Assembly: GCA_030150265.1 (NCBI GenBank) | Contig: JASLGG010000018.1 | Location: forward strand, 1 to 24,956 | Direction: 5' to 3' | Length of the DNA stretch: 24,956 nt | Source of the DNA: Protaetiibacter sp. | Lineage (GTDB): Bacteria; Actinomycetota; Actinomycetes; Actinomycetales; Microbacteriaceae | In this document: positions 7,041 to 16,409 of the stretch, piece by piece | Numbering within the stretch: position 1 is the stretch's first letter | Layout: every line of letters begins with the position of its first letter | Translations under genes and position numbers: made by a program | Notes under the pieces: generated by a model | The model's input: only the letters and a program-made list of their open reading frames with translations | Told to the model about the DNA's origin: nothing | Database searches by the model: none

Positions 7041-7294
7041 TGGTCGCGTGCTTGCAGAACGACGATGTGCTCGTCGGTCACGTAGTAGACGAGCCGATTG
7101 ACATCGTCGATGCGCCGAGACCAGGCGCCGCTCAGCGTGTTCTTCAAGGCCTCGGGCTTCCCCACGCCCGTGAAGGGATCGCGCTGCACATCGGTGAGCA
7201 GCGCGTTGATGCGTCTCAGGGTCTTACGATCCTGCGTCTGCCAATAGACATAGTCCTCCCAGCCGCTCTTGTCGAAAACCAGCTTCCGCGTCAC
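7034..7294 (-). CDS. yoeB: YoeB family toxin (ribosome-dependent mRNA interferase)
   Basis: An 86-residue Txe/YoeB toxin, which cuts mRNA in the ribosomal A site. It aligns by eye along its length with E. coli YoeB: WEDYVYWQ near the start, GKPEALK at 45-51, LSGAWSRRI at 54-62, NRLVYYVTD at 66-74 and the C-terminal RDHY. The residues matching the catalytic Glu46, Arg65, His83 and Tyr84 of E. coli YoeB are Glu48, Arg67, His85 and Tyr86, all present, so the toxin looks active. Its ATG overlaps the antitoxin stop by 4 bp (ATGA). Its 3' end overlaps the convergent acetyltransferase gene. Confidence 0.95.
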   Translation of the reverse strand: MTRKLVFDKSGWEDYVYWQTQDRKTLRRINALLTDVQRDPFTGVGKPEALKNTLSGAWSRRIDDVNRLVYYVTDEHIVVLQARDHY

Positions 7295-7545
7295 TCATCG
7301 TCCAGGTCGTGCTGGTGAAACTCGCCACGTCGCGAACGCTCCAGCGCATCGATGAGCCGCTTCGCGCCTACCGGACTACGCAGCAGGTACGCGGTCTCGA
7401 CCATCGCGTCATAGTCGTCCTTGGACATGATCACGGCGTTGCCGTGGCGCGAGACCACCTCCACCGGCGTGTGGTCCTCGTTGACTCGTTGGATAAGCCC
7501 GAAGAAGCCCTTACGCGCATCCGTCGCAGTGATCGCTGACATCAT
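7291..7545 (-). CDS. yefM: YefM family antitoxin
   Basis: An 84-residue Phd/YefM antitoxin that neutralises YoeB and represses its own operon. The N-terminal DNA-binding fold reads ITATDARKGFFGLIQRVNED and VEVVSRHGNAVIMSKDDYDA, typical of the family, and the C-terminal acidic tail is expected to wrap the toxin. The gene begins with two ATG codons; either could serve, and GGGAGG lies just upstream. The toxin follows with a 4-bp overlap. A vegetative promoter and a two-site TGTACA operator lie directly upstream, so autoregulation is well supported. Confidence 0.93.
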   Translation of the reverse strand: MMSAITATDARKGFFGLIQRVNEDHTPVEVVSRHGNAVIMSKDDYDAMVETAYLLRSPVGAKRLIDALERSRRGEFHQHDLDDE

Positions 7546-7554
7546 GCCCTCCCG

Positions 7555-7593
7555 TGTACAGGATATTGTACCACTCTAGCTTACTTGAGCCAA
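7555..7593 (-). promoter_or_regulatory. yefM-yoeB promoter with TGTACA double operator
   Basis: On the minus strand TTGGCT (7588-7593) and TACAAT (7565-7570) are spaced by 17 bp, the best promoter match in the window. TGTACA at 7555-7560 and TGTACC at 7567-7572 are offset by 12 bp and overlap the -10 and likely start point. E. coli YefM is known to bind two sites with a TGTACA core at 12-bp centre spacing, so the geometry matches. Confidence 0.8.
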
Positions 7594-7611
7594 AATCTAT
7601 AACATGGCGAC

Positions 7612-8025
7612 ATGTCTCGTGAACCGTCTGACAAACCGATCACCCTCGTATTGAGCGACGGTCGCCGACTCCACACCCGCGCTACCGAATTCACCATCAG
7701 CCATGGTCATCTCACGGCGTGGGACGGTGACTCCAGCATCTGGAGCTACGAGCTCGAGGACATCGAGCGCATCATCCTCGGTCACCCCCGGAAGAGTTAC
7801 ACCGTCGAGTCGAAGCGCGCAGATCATCCACGCGCCTACCAGCGCTGGACAGAAGACGACGACCGGCAGCTCGAGAACCATCATCGAGAAGGGAGGTCCG
7901 TCGAGCAGCTCGCCGCGGAACTCCACCGCAAACCGAGCGCGATCCAGAGCCGGCTCGTCAAGCTCGGGCTCCTCGCGGGCGCGCAGTCGATGCCCGAGGA
8001 ACTCAGCTCGCCGAGGCCTCAGTAG
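7612..8025 (+). CDS. Small protein with C-terminal Myb/SANT-like helix-turn-helix
   Basis: A 137-residue protein of unknown function. Residues 9-57 look like a small beta domain (SDGRRL, ISHGHLTAWDGD, LEDIERIIL). Residues 78-121 form a helix-turn-helix: RWTEDDDRQL, then EQLAAELHRKPSAIQSRL and VKLGLL. This pattern is common at the ends of many bacterial proteins and suggests DNA binding. The gene is divergent from yefM across 66 bp. TATAAC at 7598-7603 is a possible -10, 8 nt from the ATG. Its 3' end overlaps the convergent phosphatase gene by 7 bp. It could be a regulator of the toxin-antitoxin pair or an unrelated passenger. Confidence 0.75.
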   Translation: MSREPSDKPITLVLSDGRRLHTRATEFTISHGHLTAWDGDSSIWSYELEDIERIILGHPRKSYTVESKRADHPRAYQRWTEDDDRQLENHHREGRSVEQLAAELHRKPSAIQSRLVKLGLLAGAQSMPEELSSPRPQ

Positions 8026-8621
8026 GGCTGGTCGACCGAGAGGCCGGTGCGCAGCTCGGGCGGCAGGTGCCCGAGGTCGTTGTGGGTCACGAGCACCGGC
8101 GGCTTCGCCGAGCGCACCCGGATGATGGTGAGCCCGCAGTTGGCTTGGTTGATGCCGAGCCAGCGCCAGCTCGCCGCGCCGAACACCTCGCGCACGAACC
8201 AGCCGATCACGAAGTTGTGGGTGATGAGCAGGTCGTGCCGGTCCTCGCGCGTGGGCGCGAGCCACTCGGCCACCGCATCCGCCATCTGCGCCTCGCCCGC
8301 GTCGATCTCCTCGCGGGTCACCGCGCCGAAGAACGGCTCCCACGAGTGCGGCAGGTCGGCGGTCGGGCCCGAGGGGATGCAGTCCATGAGTAGGGCGGAC
8401 GGCTGCGGCTCGATGGCGGGCATCCGCTCGGTCATGATGCGCGCGGTCTCCTGCGCCCGCTGCAGCGGCGACGTCCAGGCGCCCGTGAACGGCACCCCGC
8501 CGAGCCGCTCCGCGACCGCCTGCGCCTGGCGCTCGCCGCGCGGCGAGAGCGGGCCGTCGGGCAGGCCGTGCTCGGCGTCCTGCTGCTCGCCGTGGCGCAC
8601 CAGATAGAGGAAACGCGACAT
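8019..8621 (-). CDS. Histidine phosphatase family protein
   Basis: A 200-residue phosphoglycerate-mutase-like phosphatase. The catalytic RHGE is at residues 9-12 (FLYLVRHGEQQ), TSPLQRAQETA near 50-60 supplies the second arginine, and the second catalytic histidine is in DLLITHNFVIG near 135. The substrate cannot be predicted from the motif. The start ATG at 8621 is preceded by TAGGAG, which includes the stop codon of the M16 peptidase gene, so this gene is the second of a two-gene operon with a 9-bp gap. Confidence 0.9.
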   Translation of the reverse strand: MSRFLYLVRHGEQQDAEHGLPDGPLSPRGERQAQAVAERLGGVPFTGAWTSPLQRAQETARIMTERMPAIEPQPSALLMDCIPSGPTADLPHSWEPFFGAVTREEIDAGEAQMADAVAEWLAPTREDRHDLLITHNFVIGWFVREVFGAASWRWLGINQANCGLTIIRVRSAKPPVLVTHNDLGHLPPELRTGLSVDQPY

Positions 8622-8630
8622 GGCGGACTC

Positions 8631-9986
8631 CTACGCCGCCGCCGGCTCGCCGTGCACGCCGGCGAACTGCGAGGCGGCGACGGGCCCGACGACCGCGAGC
8701 GAGAGCGGGCGCTCCACGAGCTCGGCCGCGAGCTCGCGCACCTGCTCGCCGGTCACGGCGTCGACGCGGCGGAGGGTCTCGTCGAGGTCGGAGAACTCGC
8801 CGAGGGTCAGCTCGCTGCGGCCGAGGCGGCTCATCCGGGTGTCGGAGTCCTCGAGGGCGAGCGCGGATGCGCCGCCGAGCTGGCCGCGGGCGCGGGCGAG
8901 CTCCTCCTCGTCGATGCCGCCGACCGCGAGTCGGCGGAACTCGGCGAGCATGAGCTCGGCGACATCCGGCGCGCGCCGCGGCGTGCACCCCGCGTAGAGG
9001 CCGACGATGCCCTGGTCGGAGTAGCTGGAGGCGAAGGAGTACACCGAGTAGGCGAGCCCGCGGCGCTCGCGCACCTCCTGGAACAGCCGGGAGCTCATCC
9101 CGCCCCCGAGCACCGAGTTGAGCACGGTGAGCGCCGGCCGGCGCTCGTCGGCAGCCGCGAGTCCCGCGACGCCGAGGTAGAGGTTCGCCTGCTCGAGCGG
9201 GCGGTCGACGACGACGAGCGGGGCCCCGCGCTCCACGAGGCCGGGACGCGGGGAACGGCGCTCCACGGGCCGCGCCACGGCGTCCAGCTCCCACCCGGCC
9301 TCCGCGAGGGCCGCGAGCGCGACCTCGACGATGCGGTCGTGATCGACCGCGCCCGCGACCGTGATCACGAGGTCCCGGGGGCCGTAGTTCTCGCGGTAGT
9401 GCCGCCACACGGCGTCGCGGCTCACCGCGCGGATCGACTCGGGGCTGCCGCCGATCGGCCGACCGAGCGGATGCGCGCCGAAGACCGCCTCGAAGAAGCG
9501 CTCCCCCGCGACGTCACCCGGGTCGTCGTCCGCCATCGCGAGCTCCTCGAGGATGACGCCGCGCTCGTTCTCGAACTCCTCGGCGTCGAGCCGGGAGGAG
9601 GCGAACATGTCGGCGAGCACGCGCACCGCCATCTCGACGTCGCGGTCGCGCACCTTCGCGTAGTAGCAGGTGTGCTCCTTCGCCGTGAGCGCGTTGTGCT
9701 CGCCCCCGACGGAGTCGAAGGCCACGGCGATGTCGAGTGCTGTGCGCGTGGTCGTGCCCTTGAAGAGCAGGTGCTCGAGGAAGTGGGTGGAGCCGAAGGT
9801 GACCGGTTCCTCGTCGCGGGAGCCCACCGCGACCCAGAACCCCACGGTCGCGCTCTGCGATCCGGGAACCTGCTCGGTCAGCACCCGGATGCCGCTCGGC
9901 AGGACCGAGCGTCGCACGAGCGTGCCCCCGGATGCATCGATGCGGAGATCCGCGAGGTCGAGAGGGAGCTGCACCGCGCCGTTCAT
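8631..9986 (-). CDS. M16 family zinc metallopeptidase
   Basis: A 451-residue insulinase/processing-peptidase-like protein. The inverted zinc motif HFLEH is at residues 68-72 in GSTHFLEHLLFKGT, with the third ligand glutamate in the NERGVILEEL block near 141-148. The C-terminal inactive half is present with the RERRGLAYSVYSF signature. In many Gram-positive bacteria this gene lies just downstream of pnp; here pnp is 2.6 kb away with a TetR/AKR/PEBP block between. ATG at 9986 lies 7 nt after a TAGGCT -10 hexamer, so I prefer it over longer in-frame starts that would add an arginine-rich, family-atypical extension. Confidence 0.92.
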   Translation of the reverse strand: MNGAVQLPLDLADLRIDASGGTLVRRSVLPSGIRVLTEQVPGSQSATVGFWVAVGSRDEEPVTFGSTHFLEHLLFKGTTTRTALDIAVAFDSVGGEHNALTAKEHTCYYAKVRDRDVEMAVRVLADMFASSRLDAEEFENERGVILEELAMADDDPGDVAGERFFEAVFGAHPLGRPIGGSPESIRAVSRDAVWRHYRENYGPRDLVITVAGAVDHDRIVEVALAALAEAGWELDAVARPVERRSPRPGLVERGAPLVVVDRPLEQANLYLGVAGLAAADERRPALTVLNSVLGGGMSSRLFQEVRERRGLAYSVYSFASSYSDQGIVGLYAGCTPRRAPDVAELMLAEFRRLAVGGIDEEELARARGQLGGASALALEDSDTRMSRLGRSELTLGEFSDLDETLRRVDAVTGEQVRELAAELVERPLSLAVVGPVAASQFAGVHGEPAAA

Positions 9987-9993
9987 CGCCCCG

Positions 9994-9999
9994 AGCCTA
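9994..9999 (-). promoter_or_regulatory. -10 hexamer TAGGCT of the M16 peptidase gene
   Basis: TAGGCT on the minus strand is followed by 7 nt and the ATG at 9986, without a Shine-Dalgarno sequence, as in dapB and the acetyltransferase. It fixes the start and implies a leaderless transcript. Confidence 0.55.
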
Positions 10000-10062
10000 C
10001 GCCATCGCCTGCGAACGGCCGCGAGCCGCCCCCGGACTGGGGGAACCCGCTCGGTCAAATAT

Positions 10063-10076
10063 AGACAACTCTGTCT
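10063..10076. promoter_or_regulatory. Operator-like palindrome upstream of the TetR gene
   Basis: AGACA-ACTC-TGTCT is an inverted repeat in an unusually AT-rich patch. AGACA/TGTCT arms are common in TetR-family operators. A possible -10 (TACCGT, 10090-10095) for the TetR gene lies 13 bp downstream, so binding there would cover its -35. Autorepression is the simplest reading. Confidence 0.55.
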
Positions 10077-10192
10077 GTCCGCATCATGGTACCGTGTGCG
10101 GGCGGAGCACCGGCGGACCCGAACCGCCTGCACCGCGCCCTCGTCGATCCAGGACGACGCGCGACCGCATCACCCACCGTAAGGAGCCTGCA

Positions 10193-10798
10193 TTGACGCT
10201 CGACGTCGTGAAGCCCCCGAAACGCCACACGCTCGCACCGGCGAAGCAGCGCATCCTCGACACCGCCGATCGCCTCTTCTACAGCGAGGGCATCCGCGCG
10301 GTCGGCATCGACCGGCTCATCGCCGAGTCGAGCGTCACGAAGGCGACGTTCTACAAGCACTACGGGTCCAAGGACCGCCTGATCACCGAGTACGTGGCGC
10401 ATCGGCACCTCGAGCTCGCCGAGCAGATCGAGGCCGCATCCGAGCTCGTGGACGAGCCGCACGAGCTGCTGCGCGAGATCCTGCGCATCCAGATCGCCTT
10501 CATCGGCGCACCCGACTTCCGCGGGTGCCCGTTCCTCAACGCCGCCGTCGAGTTCGCCGACCCGGCGCATCCCGTGCGCCGCGCCGTCGAGAACCACCGC
10601 GAGTGGTACCACCAGCTGGTGGAGACCCTGTTGCGCGGTGCCGGGCACCCGATGCCGGGCGACGCCGCCGACGACCTGCTGCTCGCGCGCGACGGCGCCA
10701 TGACGGGAGGCTACGCCGGCGACGCGATCGCCGCGACGGCCGCGCTCACCCGCAGCTACGACCGCGTGCTCTCTGCGGCCGAGTACGCCACCGCCTGA
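10193..10798 (+). CDS. TetR/AcrR family transcriptional regulator
   Basis: A 201-residue one-component regulator. The N-terminal helix-turn-helix spans about residues 18-65: RILDTADRLFYSEGIRAVGI, then LIAESSVTKATFYKHYGSKD, the family signature. The C-terminal ligand domain contains FRGCPFLNAAVEFADPAHPV, typical of a common actinobacterial subgroup. The start is TTG at 10193, 6 nt after an AAGGAG ribosome binding site; longer in-frame reading would run back through the promoter region. It is convergent with the aldo/keto reductase gene (6 bp apart) and divergent from the M16 gene. Its targets are unknown; the palindrome at 10063-10076 suggests autoregulation. Confidence 0.9.
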   Translation: MTLDVVKPPKRHTLAPAKQRILDTADRLFYSEGIRAVGIDRLIAESSVTKATFYKHYGSKDRLITEYVAHRHLELAEQIEAASELVDEPHELLREILRIQIAFIGAPDFRGCPFLNAAVEFADPAHPVRRAVENHREWYHQLVETLLRGAGHPMPGDAADDLLLARDGAMTGGYAGDAIAATAALTRSYDRVLSAAEYATA

Positions 10799-10804
10799 GC
10801 GTCG

Positions 10805-11812
10805 CTAGGCACTCGCGCGGTCGAGCGTCGCCAGCTGGTGCCGGGTGAGCCGGATGTCCGGCGCGCCCATGACGTCGATGAGCTGGTCCGCGGAGGCCAC
10901 CGAGACGACCGGAGCCACGACGCCGGGCTTCGACAGCAGCCAGGCGAGCGCCACCGTGGCGAGCGCAGCGTCGTGCTCCGCGGCGACCCGGGCGAGCGCG
11001 CCGAGCACGCGACGGCCCCGACGACCGAGGTGGGGCGCGATGAACCCCGCCGCGGGCACGCCGGCCAGGTCGCCCCGGCCCCGGTAGGCGCCGGTGAGGA
11101 AGCCGCCGGCGAGCGGGAAGCGCGGCATGACGGCGAGCCCCTGCTGGGCGGCGACCCGGGCGAGGTCGCCCTCGTATCCGCCGCGATGCATGAGGCTGTA
11201 CTGGTTCTGCAGTGCGGTCATCGGTGCGACGCCGAGCAGCGCGCAGGCCACGCGCGCGGCGAGCAGCCGCGTGCCCGTGTGGTCCGACATGCCGAAGGTG
11301 AGCACCTTGCCGGCGCGGATCAGCTCGTCGACCGCGAGCAGCGTCTCCTCGAACGGCACCTCGGGGTCGTCGACGTGCAGGTAGAGGAGGTCGATGCGGT
11401 CGGTGCCGAGTCGCCGCAGCGAGTCCTCCACGGCGGCGGGGATGGCGCTCGCGGAGAGACCCGGATGCGCAACCGACTTGCCCACCTTCGTCGCCACCAC
11501 GACGTCGTCGCGATTGCGCCGACGCCGCATCCAGTCGCCGATGAGCCGCTCGCTGCTGCCGCCCCCGTAGGAGTCCGCGGTGTCGATCATGTTGCCGCCG
11601 AGCGCCGCGTAGACGTCGAGGACCTGCGTCGCGACCTCGTCCGAGACCGTCTGGCCGAAGCGCTTGGCGTTCATCGCCAGCGGGAACACCCGCAGCTCGG
11701 TCCCGGGGATGCGGTGGCGGGGGATCGGGAGCTCGCCGACGATCGCGGCGGTCTCCCCCGTGGTCGGCACCGGCGCGGGCGAGGTGCGGGGGTGCACCAT
11801 CCGCATCTGCAT
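10805..11812 (-). CDS. Aldo/keto reductase
   Basis: A 335-residue NADPH-dependent oxidoreductase with a TIM-barrel fold. The catalytic tetrad is visible: Asp77 and Tyr82 in DTADSYGGG, Lys109 in VATKVG, and His146 in LLYLHVDDP. The C-terminal part has ALAWLLSKPGVVAPVVS, which forms part of the cofactor pocket. The first 25 or so residues are a loosely conserved leader; the ATG at 11812 has a GAGGAGG ribosome binding site, and a second in-frame ATG lies four codons later. The substrate is unknown. A divergent PEBP gene starts 156 bp upstream; the TetR gene is convergent. Confidence 0.9.
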   Translation of the reverse strand: MQMRMVHPRTSPAPVPTTGETAAIVGELPIPRHRIPGTELRVFPLAMNAKRFGQTVSDEVATQVLDVYAALGGNMIDTADSYGGGSSERLIGDWMRRRRNRDDVVVATKVGKSVAHPGLSASAIPAAVEDSLRRLGTDRIDLLYLHVDDPEVPFEETLLAVDELIRAGKVLTFGMSDHTGTRLLAARVACALLGVAPMTALQNQYSLMHRGGYEGDLARVAAQQGLAVMPRFPLAGGFLTGAYRGRGDLAGVPAAGFIAPHLGRRGRRVLGALARVAAEHDAALATVALAWLLSKPGVVAPVVSVASADQLIDVMGAPDIRLTRHQLATLDRASA

Positions 11813-11968
11813 CGCCGGCCTCCTCGGGTTGGAGTGAGGCTAGCGCCGTCGGGGCCGCGGAATCGGGCATCCGGGCGGTTTGTCGCCGATCGTCACCAAT
11901 TCGTGATGCCCCTCGACGGAACCGTTCGTGCGTGGCACGGTGGATCACGACGAGAACGGGAGAGCACG

Positions 11969-12493
11969 ATGGCGAACGATCCCTACTGGCGGCTCGCGGA
12001 GGTGCCGCGCCTCGAGGTGCGGAGCCCCGACTTCGCGGAGGGCGCCGCGCTGCCCGGCTGGGCACGCGCACACGACGCCGGCGGCGAGAACCTCTCCCCC
12101 GAGCTGCGCTGGCTCGGCGCCCCGGAGGAGACCCGCAGCTTCGTGGTGCGGGTGTACGACCCCGACGCACCCACGCTCAGCGGGTTCTGGCACTGGGCGG
12201 TCTACGACCTGCCCGCCGCGACCGACCACCTCCCCCGCGGGGCCGGCACGCCCGCGTCGGGGCTGCTCCCCGCCGGCGCCGTGACGGTCGCGAACGAGCT
12301 GCGCGGCGAGGAGTACACGGGCGCCGCGCCGCCCTCGGGCCACGGCGAGCACCGCTACTTCTTCGTGGTGAGCGCGCTCGACGTCGACCACCTCGAGGTG
12401 CCGCCGGGCGTGACGCCCGCCGTGCTCGGCTTCCTGCTGCGGTCGCACGAGCTGGCGCGCGGCGCGACGGTGGGCACGAGCATCACGCCGTAG
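11969..12493 (+). CDS. YbhB/YbcL family Raf-kinase-inhibitor-like (PEBP) protein
   Basis: A 174-residue phosphatidylethanolamine-binding-protein fold. Family marks are LEVRSPDFAEG near the start, GGENLSPELRW, the ligand-pocket motif YDPDAPTLSGFWHW at about 59-72, AVYDLPA, and GEHRYFFVVSALD. Bacterial members are soluble and of poorly known function. ATG at 11969 has GGGAGA 6 nt before it. The gene is divergent from the aldo/keto reductase and convergent with pnp; a hairpin and a repeat lie after its stop. Confidence 0.9.
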   Translation: MANDPYWRLAEVPRLEVRSPDFAEGAALPGWARAHDAGGENLSPELRWLGAPEETRSFVVRVYDPDAPTLSGFWHWAVYDLPAATDHLPRGAGTPASGLLPAGAVTVANELRGEEYTGAAPPSGHGEHRYFFVVSALDVDHLEVPPGVTPAVLGFLLRSHELARGATVGTSITP

Positions 12494-12513
12494 CGGGAGG
12501 CGGGCACAGACGA

Positions 12514-12550
12514 CGGATGCCCGCCCCGCGCGTGGCGGGACGGGCATCCG
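12514..12550. terminator. Strong hairpin between PEBP and pnp genes
   Basis: CGGATGCCCG at 12514-12523 pairs exactly with CGGGCATCCG at 12541-12550, and after one mismatch the stem continues CCCGC/GCGGG around a small loop. It sits 21 bp after the PEBP stop between two convergent genes. No U-run follows on either strand, so it is a plausible but not classical bidirectional terminator. Confidence 0.55.
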
Positions 12551-12552
12551 GG

Positions 12553-12590
12553 GGTCTCGATACGCCGCTGCGCGGCTGCTCGACCAACGA
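12553..12590. repeat. REP-like intergenic repeat with GCCGC-TGC-GCGGC hairpin
   Basis: The stretch begins GGTCTCGATACGCC, contains the small palindrome GCCGCTGCGCGGC (12564-12576) and ends CTCGACCAACGA. From memory this sequence recurs, in both orientations, in intergenic regions of many Microbacteriaceae and related Micrococcales genomes. Only one copy is in this window, so the repeat call rests on that recollection. Confidence 0.55.
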
Positions 12591-12595
12591 AGGGG

Positions 12596-14893
<2,298 letters not shown>

Positions 14894-14911
14894 GAGGTCT
14901 CTCTCCTTGCT

Positions 14912-14984
14912 GCCGCGATGCGCGCGGCTCATGCCTGAGCAGGAGCGGGCAGGAAGGACGAGGGCGCGCGCAGTGTCGCGCGCC
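14912..14984 (-). promoter_or_regulatory. Structured 5' leader of pnp with two hairpins
   Basis: GGCGCGCG at 14963-14970 pairs with CGCGCGCC at 14977-14984 around a 6-nt loop, a perfect 8-bp stem. GCCGCG at 14912-14917 pairs with CGCGGC at 14923-14928 around ATGCG, right before the ribosome binding site. The remaining 160 bp up to the next gene (14985-15144) hold no gene that I can see; GCCGCC-GGAT-GGCGGC at about 15119-15134 is another short stem. Confidence 0.45.
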
Positions 14985-15144
14985 TGCCGCCTGGATCTGG
15001 TCAACAGTAGAAGGGCTCCGACCGGCGTATGCGCACAGCGTTCGGAGAACCACCACCGGTGACCAGCTTCGTGCCGGCCTGCTCCGGATCAACCCGCGCG
15101 GCTCACGCCGAACGGGCAGCCGCCGGATGGCGGCCGGGTTCATG

Positions 15145-15759
15145 CTACCAGCCGACCCCCCGATCGGCGAGGAAGGGCGGCACGGGCGCGCAGGCGCGTC
15201 GCGCCGCGAGCAGGGTGTCGAAGTCGACCGCCCAGTCCTGCTGGTCGAGCAGGAACCACGACACCTGCTGCTCGTCGAGGAGGGCCGCGACGGCGGGCGT
15301 CTCGACGTCGAAGCCGCGAGCGCGCAGACAGGGCGCCTCCCAGCCGGCCACCCAGCCGACGAGGAGCAGACGCTCCGCGGGGCGCGCCTGACGATCCGAG
15401 CGGAACGGCTCGAAGGTCCGCTGCGCGAGGCAGGCGTTCACCTCCGCGGTCGTCTGAGCGTCGACGACGACGTCGCCGTTCTCGTCGAACTCCGGCTGGG
15501 TGCCGTCGAACGGCACGAGCTGCACGGTCGCGACGCCCTCGGAGTCCTGCATCCCGCTCACCACGAGCCAGCCCACGCCGCCGTCCGGCAGGCACTCCCG
15601 CACCCACATCCAGCTGAGGTCGAGCGGGACGCGGTCGTCGGATGCCGGACGCGGGTTCGGCGCTGCGGCGTGGATCCCCAGCAGGGTCGCCGCCGCCACC
15701 ACCGAGGCGACGAGGATCGCGCCCGCGATGGCAGCCGCTCCACGCCGAACACGCCGCAT
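15145..15759 (-). CDS. Secreted or membrane-anchored four-cysteine protein, paralogue 1
   Basis: A 204-residue protein of a family I do not recognise. A basic start (MRRVRR) is followed by a membrane segment or signal peptide at about 8-28 and then a soluble part expected outside the membrane. Four cysteines at 56, 110, 144 and 190 occupy the same contexts as in the upstream neighbour: VPLDLSW...EC, NACLAQ, W..PC and LLAARRAC. No lipobox is seen. The ATG at 15759 is preceded by GAGGATG and lies 17 bp after the stop of the paralogue, so the two genes are an operon. Two disulfide bonds are likely by inference. pnp lies downstream on the same strand. Confidence 0.75.
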   Translation of the reverse strand: MRRVRRGAAAIAGAILVASVVAAATLLGIHAAAPNPRPASDDRVPLDLSWMWVRECLPDGGVGWLVVSGMQDSEGVATVQLVPFDGTQPEFDENGDVVVDAQTTAEVNACLAQRTFEPFRSDRQARPAERLLLVGWVAGWEAPCLRARGFDVETPAVAALLDEQQVSWFLLDQQDWAVDFDTLLAARRACAPVPPFLADRGVGW

Positions 15760-15776
15760 GGGCTCATCCTCGCAGT

Positions 15777-16403
15777 TCAGGCGAACGGCGCCGAGGGCGA
15801 GCCGCAGGCACGGCGTGCAGCCAGCATCTCCTCGAGAGACGGAGCGCCCCGCGGCCCCAGGAAGGCCGCGGCATAGAGGTTCAGCCAGGGGGCTTCGTCC
15901 TCCGCGAGATATCCCTCGAGAGCGAGTTGCGGACGCTGCGCGGGCACGAGTCCGGAGAACGACACCTCGCCACCGTTGCCGACGAAGCAGGGGCGCATCC
16001 AGCGATTCAGCTGGTCGTACAGCACGAGGCGCGCCGCGGGGCGGTCGGCAGGAATGTCCTCCCACACCTCGAACCCCTCGACGGGATGCTGCGCGAAGCA
16101 CGCGTTGATCGACGCCAGGGCCACCGGGTCGGGCGCCTCGATGCCGTCGGCATGGGGCGCGGGCACGAAGGTGATGACTCCGGTGTCATCCATCGTCGAC
16201 ATCATGGGTCCGTCGAAGACGACGTTGTTCGCGCATTCGAAGTAGACGAACCATGAGATGTCAGCCGGGACGCGCCCGTCGTCGCTCGTGACCGTCGTCA
16301 CCGGCGCGGCGCCGTGCACGCTCAGCACGACCGCGGACCCCGCCGCGATCGTCGCGACGACGGCGCCCGCGACGAACGCGGCGGCCCTCTCCCGGCGCTT
16401 CAT
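15777..16403 (-). CDS. Secreted or membrane-anchored four-cysteine protein, paralogue 2
   Basis: A 208-residue protein that is a diverged duplicate of its downstream neighbour. It has a basic start (MKRRER), a hydrophobic segment at about 8-28, a shared VHGAAP/IHAAAP motif just after it, and four cysteines at 57, 102, 139 and 200 in matching contexts: VPADISW...EC, NACFAQ, RWMRPC and MLAARRAC. Between these anchors the two proteins are only loosely similar, so the duplication is old. The ATG at 16403 lies 6 nt after CAGAAT, a -10-like hexamer, suggesting a leaderless operon. It is divergent from the DUF5302 gene across 51 bp. Function unknown. Confidence 0.75.
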   Translation of the reverse strand: MKRRERAAAFVAGAVVATIAAGSAVVLSVHGAAPVTTVTSDDGRVPADISWFVYFECANNVVFDGPMMSTMDDTGVITFVPAPHADGIEAPDPVALASINACFAQHPVEGFEVWEDIPADRPAARLVLYDQLNRWMRPCFVGNGGEVSFSGLVPAQRPQLALEGYLAEDEAPWLNLYAAAFLGPRGAPSLEEMLAARRACGSPSAPFA

Positions 16404-16409
16404 GCGGCC

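Noticed and set aside
8568..10064. A 498-codon plus-strand open frame opposite the M16 peptidase
   Set aside because: Antisense shadow with low-complexity His/Arg/Glu composition and no motif.
9987..10133. A 49-residue Arg-rich N-terminal extension of the M16 peptidase
   Set aside because: It lacks family similarity and would place the TAGGCT promoter inside the coding region.
14985..15144. A possible rpsO gene or small RNA upstream of pnp
   Set aside because: No S15-like reading frame is present and no RNA family is recognisable.
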